DNA from: Bradyrhizobium sp. SK17
GTDB taxonomy: Bacteria; Pseudomonadota; Alphaproteobacteria; Rhizobiales; Xanthobacteraceae
Assembly (NCBI RefSeq): GCF_002831585.1
Contig: NZ_CP025113.1
Location: forward strand, 496,001 to 560,000
DNA length: 64,000 nt
Direction: 5' to 3'
Shown here: piece after piece, positions 57,788 through 64,000 of the stretch
How positions within the stretch are numbered: the stretch's first letter is position 1
How the letters are laid out: the number at the start of each line of letters is the position of its first letter
The notes under the pieces: model-generated
Seen by the model: only the letters and a program-made list of their open reading frames with translations
What the model was told of the DNA's origin: nothing
The model's database searches: none
Position numbers and translations under genes: made by a program

Positions 57788-60512
57788 TTAAGTCGTCGCC
57801 TCCCGCACGAGTTCCTCGGCCGCCTCGGCCAGAAGCTCGTCGGATGCTTCGCCATAAACTGACTCGCGGCCGATTTCCAGCAGCGCAGGCACGGCAAGCG
57901 GGGAAACGTGGTCGAGATCCTTGTGGGTGATTCGGCCATGGATGCGCGACAGCATGTCGCCGAGACGGCGGAGATCGAGCAATCCGGTGGCGGCGTCGCT
58001 GCGCGCGGCGCGCAGCAGCACGTGGTCGGCATGATGCTTGCGCAGCACGTCGTAGATCAAATCGGTCGAGAACAGCACCTGGCGGCGCGACTTCTCCTCG
58101 TCGGTGAAGCGGCGCGCGATCAGGCCGGAGATGATGGCGCAGTTGCGGAAGGTGCGCTTCATCAGCGCGGATTCCGCAAGCCAGGCCTCGAGGTCGTCAC
58201 CGAGCATGTCGGGATCGAACAGCGCGTTGAGATCGAGCTTGCCGTGCCGGATCATGAAGGAGAGATCGCCGACGCCCCAGACCGCCAGCGCATATTCATT
58301 GGCGACGAAGCCGAGCGGCCGGGCGCGGGCGCGCTCCAGCCGCCGCGTCAGCAGCATGCCGAGCGTCTGGTGCGCCAGCCTTCCCTCGAAGGGATAGCAG
58401 ACCAGATAATGGCTGCCGCCGCGCGGAAAGGTTTCCACCAATAGCTCGCGCACCGCAGGCACGCGGGAGAATCGTCGCTGCAACGACAGCCAGTCGTGCA
58501 CCTGGTCCGGCAGCGCGTTCCAGTCCCGGCTGTTGTCGAGCAGCTTGCGGACCCGTTCGGCGAGATAGGTCGAGAGCGGGAACTTGCCGCCCATATAGGA
58601 CGGCACTTTTGCGTCTTTGTCATTGGCGCGGGAGACGTAGACCTGATCTTCAACCAAGGCCTCGTAGCGCACCACCTCGCCGCCGAACACAAAGGTATCG
58701 CCGGGCACCAGGCCCTCGATGAACACCTCCTCGATCTCGCCGAGCATCCGGCCGCCGCGCGCGATCGCGCCGGTCGACCCGGACCCGCCGGCGCGCGAAC
58801 GCACCAGCCGCACCTTCAGCATGGTCTCCTCGACGATGGTGCCGACGTTGAGGCGATAGCTCTGCCGTACCTTGGGATTGGTGACGCGCCAGCGGCCCTG
58901 CTTGTCCTGCTTGATGCGCGCGAAGCGCTCATAGGTCTTCAGCGCGTAGCCGCCGGTGGCGACGAAGTCGACCACGTCATCGAAATCCGTTCGCGCCAAC
59001 GCTGCATAGGGCGCCGCGGTCCTGACTTCATCGTAGAGCTCATCCGACAGGAACGGCTTGCCGCAGGCGCAGCCCAGCACGTGCTGGGCCAGCACGTCGA
59101 GCGCACCAGAGCGCAACGGCGGCGTGTCCTGCGCATTCTCGGCGATGGCATCGATCGCGACCCGGCATTCCAGCACCTCGAACCGGTTGGCCGGCACCAG
59201 CACGGCACGCGAGGCCTCGTCGAAGCGGTGGTTGGCGCGGCCGATCCGCTGCATCAGCCGAGACGATCCCTTGGGCGCGCCGATATTGATGACGAGGTCG
59301 ACGTCGCCCCAGTCGACGCCGAGATCGAGCGACGAGGTGCAGACCACGCCGCGCAGCTTTCCCGCGGCCATCGCGTCCTCGACCTTGCGCCGCTGCGCGA
59401 CGTCGAGCGAACCGTGATGCAGCGCGATCGCAAGCCCGTCGTCGTTCATGCGCCACAGATCCTGGAACAGCATCTCGGCCTGGCTGCGGGTGTTGACGAA
59501 CACCAGCGTGGTCTTGTTGCGCTTGATCAGCTCATAGACCTCGGGCAGCGCGTGGCGCGCGCTGTGGCCGGACCATGGCAGCCGCTCCCGCGTGTCGAGC
59601 ATCTCGACCACCGGCGGCGCGGCGCCGCCGGCGATGACGACGTCGGCCGATGCGTTCTCGCCGCCCGGCTGCGGCACCAGGAAGCGCGCCAGTTGTTCAG
59701 GCTCGGCGACGGTTGCGGAGAGGCCGATGGCGCGCGCCTGTGGCGCGATGGTCCAGAGCCGCGCCAGGCCCAGCGACAGCAGATCGCCGCGCTTGGAAGT
59801 GACCAGCGCGTGCAACTCGTCGAGCACGACGCGCTTCAGCGACGAGAACAGGAACGGTGCGTCGTCGGACGACAGCAACAACGCCAGCTGTTCCGGTGTG
59901 GTGAGCAGGATGTCCGGCGGATAGCGCCGCTGCCGCTGCCGCCGCGACACCGGCGTGTCGCCGGTGCGGGTCTCGATCCTGATCGGCAGGCCCATCTCGG
60001 CAACCGGCGTCTCCAGGTTGCGCGCGATGTCGACCGCGAGCGCCTTCAGCGGCGAGATGTAGAGCGTGTGCAGCCCGCCGCTGCGGCGAACGCCACGGCC
60101 GGTGGAGATGAGGGTCCTTCTTGGCTCCGCAGCACTCGCTGGTAGGGCTCCCTCCCCCCTTGCGGGGAGGGTTGGGAGAGTAAGTAAGCCGTATCGTTCG
60201 GAGCAAGTGGCGCACCCCTCCTCCGCAAGGGGGAGGTGGCGATCGAGTATGCGTCGACCGGATTCCGCCTCTCTCGTCGCTCTCCCCACTCAATTCCACC
60301 AGCGTCGGCAGGAATCCGGCCAGCGTCTTGCCCGCGCCCGTCGGCGCGATCAGCAGCGCCGAGCGCTCCTCACGCGCCTTCGCCAGCAGCGCGAGCTGAT
60401 GCTCGCGCGGCGACCAGCCACGTGCGGCAAACCAGTCGCGGAACCGGCGCGGCAAGAGATCGGCCGTTTCCGACGGCGGGACGGAAAAGAGATCGAGCGT
60501 CGACACGCCCAA
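57788..60512 (-). pseudogene. Ligase-associated DEXH helicase (Lhr-like), split by a palindromic insertion
   Basis: A 3'-to-5' DNA/RNA helicase of the Lhr family associated with a DNA ligase. From ATG 60512 one frame gives WSPREHQLALLAKAREERS and Walker A with Lys62 (APTGAGKT), then enters palindromic DNA at about 60275. The helicase continues in another frame from about 60115: GGLHTLYISPLKALAVDIAR, VVLDELHALVTSKRGDLLSL (DEXH), MQRIGRANHRFDEASRAVL, through the C-terminal domain to 57788. The total 2725 bases is not a multiple of three. The insertion therefore separates ATP-binding and DEXH motifs in different frames. No stop is met in either frame within it. Confidence 0.9.
60120..60275. repeat. 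Palindromic element inserted in the helicase gene
   Basis: About 155 bases carrying two GC-rich palindromes, CCCTCCCCCCTTGCGGGGAG (about 60149-60170) and CCCTCCTCCGCAAGGGGGAG (about 60216-60236), 45 bases apart and in the same style as the hairpin ends at 7866 and 62062. It has no counterpart in the helicase family, which passes directly from the LVELS strand to the ISTGRG region. The limits are approximate. Confidence 0.78.
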
Positions 60513-60592
60513 GAGGTAGGTGTTTCAGGCGGTTTCGTCGAGTGCGGGACGAAAATGGCGGCAGGTGGCAGGGCCCCCTACCCCGTAGCCGA

Positions 60593-60676
60593 CGTCATTG
60601 CGAGGAGCGAAGCGACGAAGCAATCCATCTTTCCCCGAGGGGATCGATGGATTGCTTCGCTTCGCTCGCAATGACG
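60593..60676. repeat. Palindromic repeat (CGTCATTGCGAG type), copy 2
   Basis: 84 bases: CGTCATTGCGAGGAGCGAAG, AAGCAATCCATC, then GATGGATTGCTTCGCTTCGC and TCGCAATGACG. Same family as 35190-35268. It lies between the convergent ends of... the helicase 5' end and the substrate-binding protein's stop, both on the minus strand. Confidence 0.88.
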
Positions 60677-60697
60677 GGGGATAGAGCCTGCCTGCCC

Positions 60698-61924
60698 CTA
60701 CTCCGTCATCGGCTGGCCGGAGAGATCCCAGTCCTTGCCGTTGAAGATCGAGATGTAGAGCGTCTTCATCGGGGTATAGTCGTCCGGCGTGTAGCTGTAA
60801 TTGATGCCGTCGAGGAAGTAGGGCGAGTGGAAGCCGGCCAGCGTGGTGGCGTGCTTCAGCACGTTGGCGCGGGTCAGGTCATCGCCGCAGCGGCGCAGGA
60901 TTTCACCCATCGTCGCCGCCTGGCCGTAGCCGGCGAAGGCGATGGTGTTGTCGGGATCGACATTCGGCAGATACTTCTTGCGCAGCTCCTCGAACGCGAT
61001 CACGTCGGCGTCCTTCTCGTAACGCGGCACGCCGACTTCCTTGTTGTAGCGGATCGCGACGATGTCCTTGGCGTTCTCCAGCCCCGCGGCGCTCAGGATC
61101 GAGCGGCCGGTCGAGCCCGCCGACAACAGCTGCAACGGCTTCCAGCCGAGCTCGGCCACCTTGCGGATCGACTGCGACGTCGCCTTGCCGGTGGTGATGT
61201 TGTAGAACACGTCGGCGCCCGACTTCGAGAGATTGATGAGCTGGGAATCGACCGTCGGATCGGTGAGATCGTAGGTCTGCTCCATGATCACCTGCGCCTT
61301 GCCGCCGGCGTCACTCAGCACTTTCTTGAACGGCCCCAGGAAGTCGCGGCCGAAATCATCGTTCTGGTAGAGGATGCCGATCTTGGCCTCCGGCTTCACG
61401 CTGACGACGTGCTTGGCGAGAATCCGCGCCTCGGTCGGATACAGCGGCAGGCCCGCCATGGTCCATTTGAAGTTCTTCGGGTCGTTCCACTTCGAGGCGC
61501 CGGTGTTGAGCAGCAATTGCGGCACGCCCTTGGAGTTGAGATATTTATGCACCGAGGTCTGCGGCGCGGTGCCGAGCGAGCCGTAGAGCGCCAGCACCTC
61601 CTCCTGCTCGACCAGCCGGCGCGTGGCCTCGACGCATTTCGGCGCGCTGTAGGCGTCGTCCATGGTGAGGAATTTCACCTTGCGGCCGTTGATGCCGCCC
61701 TTGTCGTTCAGCATCTGGAAATAGGCTTCGCCGACGCGGCCGAGCACGCCATAGAGCGAGCCGGGGCCGGAATGCGGCACGGTCTGGCCGAGCTTGATCT
61801 CGGTGTCGCTCGCACCCGGATCGTACTTCTTGTCGGCGGCCCGGACGAACGGCGCGGGCAGCACAGACGCTGCGATCACGGACAATGCGGTGGCGCCGAA
61901 TTCGCGCCGCGTATGCTTTTTCAT
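60698..61924 (-). CDS. ABC transporter substrate-binding protein (branched-chain amino acid type)
   Basis: Periplasmic binding protein of the Peripla_BP_6/LivK type. 408 residues: twin-arginine-like signal (KKHTRREFGATALSVIAASV, ending PFVRA), then TEIKLGQTVPHSGPGSLYGV, NDKGGINGRKVKFLTMDDAY, RRLVEQEEVLALYGSLGTAP and DVFYNITTGKATSQSIRKVA. No permease or ATPase gene is adjacent, so it stands alone and its transporter is elsewhere. ATG 61924 has GGAG eight bases before it. The ligand could be an amino acid, an aromatic acid or another small carboxylate. Confidence 0.92.
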   Translation of the reverse strand: MKKHTRREFGATALSVIAASVLPAPFVRAADKKYDPGASDTEIKLGQTVPHSGPGSLYGVLGRVGEAYFQMLNDKGGINGRKVKFLTMDDAYSAPKCVEATRRLVEQEEVLALYGSLGTAPQTSVHKYLNSKGVPQLLLNTGASKWNDPKNFKWTMAGLPLYPTEARILAKHVVSVKPEAKIGILYQNDDFGRDFLGPFKKVLSDAGGKAQVIMEQTYDLTDPTVDSQLINLSKSGADVFYNITTGKATSQSIRKVAELGWKPLQLLSAGSTGRSILSAAGLENAKDIVAIRYNKEVGVPRYEKDADVIAFEELRKKYLPNVDPDNTIAFAGYGQAATMGEILRRCGDDLTRANVLKHATTLAGFHSPYFLDGINYSYTPDDYTPMKTLYISIFNGKDWDLSGQPMTE

Positions 61925-62061
61925 TGTGTCTCTCCCTGAGGCGCAAAGCTCTCGCATTCCGCATTGCGCCGGGCAAGCGCGAAGTCGCGACTTCGCGACG
62001 CAATGCCGCGTCGCGGCAAATGCGTAGCGTGTAGACTCAAGTCGGGGCGTGGGTTCACTTC

Positions 62062-62200
62062 TCTCTTCCTTCTCCCCTTGTGGGAGAAGGTGGATTCGAT
62101 GCGGTAGCATCGAAGCCGGATGAGGGGTCTGTCTCCGCAGATAGAGACCCTTCATCCGGCGCTTCGCGCCACCTTCTCCCACAAGGGGAGAAGGGAAGAA
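62062..62200. repeat. Long palindromic repeat element, copy 2
   Basis: About 140 bases with hairpin ends CTTCTCCCCTTGTGGGAGAA and TTCTCCCACAAGGGGAGAAG and an internal GGATGAGGGGTCTGTCTCCG block, homologous to 7866-8004 throughout. It fills the gap between the substrate-binding gene and the methyltransferase stop. Confidence 0.82.
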
Positions 62201-62206
62201 GCAGCG

Positions 62207-63133
62207 TCACGGCTTGATCGCGACCGCCACGAGCCCGGGTGCCGGGATGTTGTCCTCATTCCGCACCGAGAGGTCGTCGAGCAGCGCCAAGGTCAGCCCG
62301 GCAGCCGCAACGGTCGCCCGCACATAGGCTGCGCTGTGGGCGTAGCGCAGGCCTTCGCCGAGGATGACGTCCTCCCCGTCATGGGTCTCGGCCGTGAACG
62401 CGAGCACGCCGCCGGCGACCAGCACGCGCCTGGCTTCGGCAAGCACGGGCGCGAGATCGGCGACATAGACCATCGCATCCGCGGCGAGGATCAATTCAGC
62501 GCTGGCGTCCGGCCTGCCGCGGATGCCCGTCAGCATGTCGTCGACCTCGAGTTCGGCATAGAGCGCGGTGGCGCGCGCCTTGTCGATCATCCGCGGCGAC
62601 AGATCGATGCCGATGAAGCGATCGACATGCGCAGCGAAGGCGCCCGCCGCGAGCCCGGTGCCGCAACCGAGATCGATCGCGCGTTTGAAGAACGCCGGCT
62701 TCTTCGCGGCAGCGCGCACCGACAGCACCGCCTTGAACAGCAGCGCCGGACCGCGATAACCGAGATCGCCAACCAGCGCCGCCTCGAAGCGCGGCGCATA
62801 TTGATCGAACAGCGTCTGCACATAGCCCGGCGGCATCGAACCGACGGCCTCGACGCCGAGTTGCATCAAATGCAGGCCGGCGCCGTGACGGTCCTCGGGA
62901 TCGGCGTCGCGCGCGGCACGGAACGCTGCGATCGCGGCGTCACGCTGGCCGAGTTGGAGGCGGATCTTGCCCAGCGTGTACCAGGCCGACGGGAATTTCG
63001 GCACCAGCTCGATCGCCTGTTCGAGCAGCTCGGCAGCGGCCGGCAGATCGCCTTTCAATTGCAGGTCGCGCGCAAACTCGTAGCGGCGGTCGGCAACGAG
63101 GTCGCCAGAGGACAGAAACAGGCGGGAGGCCAT
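62207..63133 (-). CDS. TPR-containing class I methyltransferase
   Basis: 308 residues: about two N-terminal tetratricopeptide repeats (LKGDLPAAAELLEQAIELVP and the next LGQRDAAIAAFRAARDADPE), then an AdoMet-dependent methyltransferase domain with motif I AIDLGCGTGLAAGAFAAHVD and motif II-like FIGIDLSPRMIDKARATALY; LAFTAETHDG and FTAETHD region follow. Substrate unknown; TPRs suggest a protein target or partner. I chose ATG 63133 (MASRLFLSSGDLVADRRYEF), because the frame further upstream, to 63247, has no TPR or family similarity. It is divergent from the exonuclease gene. Confidence 0.85.
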   Translation of the reverse strand: MASRLFLSSGDLVADRRYEFARDLQLKGDLPAAAELLEQAIELVPKFPSAWYTLGKIRLQLGQRDAAIAAFRAARDADPEDRHGAGLHLMQLGVEAVGSMPPGYVQTLFDQYAPRFEAALVGDLGYRGPALLFKAVLSVRAAAKKPAFFKRAIDLGCGTGLAAGAFAAHVDRFIGIDLSPRMIDKARATALYAELEVDDMLTGIRGRPDASAELILAADAMVYVADLAPVLAEARRVLVAGGVLAFTAETHDGEDVILGEGLRYAHSAAYVRATVAAAGLTLALLDDLSVRNEDNIPAPGLVAVAIKP

Positions 63134-63263
63134 TTTCTTTAAGGAACCAATCTCGGCCGAAAGGGCCATCCACCAAAGCACGGACTTTTTCCGGAGATGG
63201 CCGTGCCGGTCAAGCCCGCGCATGACGATTAGATATCGCGGAATCAATGCCTATATGGTCGGC

Positions 63264-64000
63264 ATGCGCCCGCAAGACATCCTGATGCCCGTCCCGGCCG
63301 GGCTTTGCTGCAAGCCCGGCGGCTTCCATATCGATCCTGTCAGGCCGGTCGAGCGGGCCCTGATCACGCATGGCCATTCCGACCACGCCCGGGCGGGCCA
63401 CGGCGCGGTGCTCGCGACCCGGGAAACGCTCGACATGATGCGGCTGCGCTATGGCGAGAACTTCGCGGGCTCCGTGCAGGCCGTCGCCTATGGCGAAGAG
63501 ATCCGACTCGGCGACGTCACGGTGGCGTTCCATCCCGCCGGGCACGTGCTCGGCTCCGCCCAGATCGCCGTCACCTGCGAGGACACCCGTATCGTCGCCT
63601 CCGGCGACTACAAGGACGCGCGCGACCCGACCTGCGCGCCGTTCGAGCTGGTGCCCTGCGACGTCTTCATCACCGAGGCGACATTTGGATTGCCGGTGTT
63701 CCGCCACGGCGATGCATCAGGTGAAGTGAACAAGCTGCTGGCATCGGTGAAGCTGTTTCCGGAACGCGCGCACCTGGTCGGCGCCTATTCGCTCGGCAAG
63801 GCGCAGCGCGTGATCGCGCTGCTGCGCGAGGCCGGCTACGACACGCCGATCTACCTGCACGGCGCGATGGAGAAGATCACTTACTATTATCAGGAGCGCG
63901 GCATTCGGCTCGGCGAGCTCAGGCCGGCGCGTGGCATGAAGAAGGCCGAGCTCGCCGGCACCATCACACTGGCACCACCGAGCGCGACATCGGATGTCTG
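63264..64000 (+). CDS. Ligase-associated DNA damage response exonuclease, 3' end outside window
   Basis: Metallo-beta-lactamase-fold nuclease encoded with an ATP-dependent DNA ligase and with the helicase and PdeM above. The reading frame is open to the window end; about 245 residues are present. Diagnostic parts: GGFHIDPVRPVERALITHGH followed by SDHARAGHG (the HxHxDH metal motif), HPAGHVLGSAQIAVTC, VASGDYKDARDPTCAPFELV and VFITEATFGLPVFRHGD. ATG 63264 (MRPQDIL) gives the family start; ATG 63255 is an in-frame alternative. The ligase gene probably follows just beyond the window. Intact as far as visible. Confidence 0.9.
   Translation, partial: MRPQDILMPVPAGLCCKPGGFHIDPVRPVERALITHGHSDHARAGHGAVLATRETLDMMRLRYGENFAGSVQAVAYGEEIRLGDVTVAFHPAGHVLGSAQIAVTCEDTRIVASGDYKDARDPTCAPFELVPCDVFITEATFGLPVFRHGDASGEVNKLLASVKLFPERAHLVGAYSLGKAQRVIALLREAGYDTPIYLHGAMEKITYYYQERGIRLGELRPARGMKKAELAGTITLAPPSATSDV

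Overview
The window is chromosomal DNA of high G+C from an alphaproteobacterium, most probably Bradyrhizobium or a close relative in the Nitrobacteraceae. The gene content fits this: an aa3 oxidase operon, a B12-dependent metF-metH pair, a bacteriophytochrome with its own heme oxygenase, a rhizobial-type glutamate-cysteine ligase, and the ligase-associated DNA repair genes. So do several families of palindromic intergenic repeat that I recognise as common in this group. There is no tRNA, rRNA, insertion sequence, integrase or CRISPR array.

Layout. 1-2.7 kb: end of kdsB, then pheA and a luciferase-like oxidoreductase. 3-8.7 kb: metF-metH behind a long AT-rich leader, then maiA. 8.8-11.9 kb: bphO-bphP, red-light sensing. 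12-13.4 kb: rcnR-like repressor and Ni/Co exporter with a clear operator. 13.6-15.8 kb: corA, a RibD-like reductase and a small CxxC protein. 16-19.8 kb: a TetR gene divergent from an EmrAB-type efflux pair, with twin operators. 19.8-20.5 kb: a PemK-like toxin-antitoxin pair. 20.6-27.1 kb: the cytochrome c oxidase operon ctaC-ctaD-ctaB-coxF-like-ctaG-ctaE-DUF983-SURF1, all on the minus strand. 27.6-30.1 kb: an IalB-like protein and a lower-G+C gene joining DUF4062, a membrane helix and a C-terminal TIR domain, the best defence candidate here. 30.2-32.4 kb: a thiol-redox set (TlpA, DsrE, DoxX) divergent from an HxlR regulator. 32.6-36.5 kb: tldD, lepB, a YjbR-like protein, a nucleotidyltransferase and a PAN-domain protein. 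36.6-39.3 kb: gshA, MarR, gstA. 39.4-46.2 kb: beta-oxidation genes divergent from PadR. 46.5-53 kb: a PodJ-like polarity protein, a ClpP-fold protein and a TauE/SafE exporter with its TIGR02186 partner. 53-57 kb: dialkylglycine decarboxylase with an Lrp regulator, and an EamA exporter with a LysR regulator. 56.9-64 kb: pdeM, a DEXH helicase, a substrate-binding protein, a TPR-methyltransferase and the start of the ligase-associated exonuclease.

Five genes are not intact as written. The antitoxin, gshA, the TauE/SafE exporter and pdeM each lack exactly one base. The helicase is split by an inserted palindromic element that separates its Walker A motif from its DEXH motif. The single-base losses lie at or beside G/C-rich runs and may be leftover sequencing errors. 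The helicase insertion looks real.
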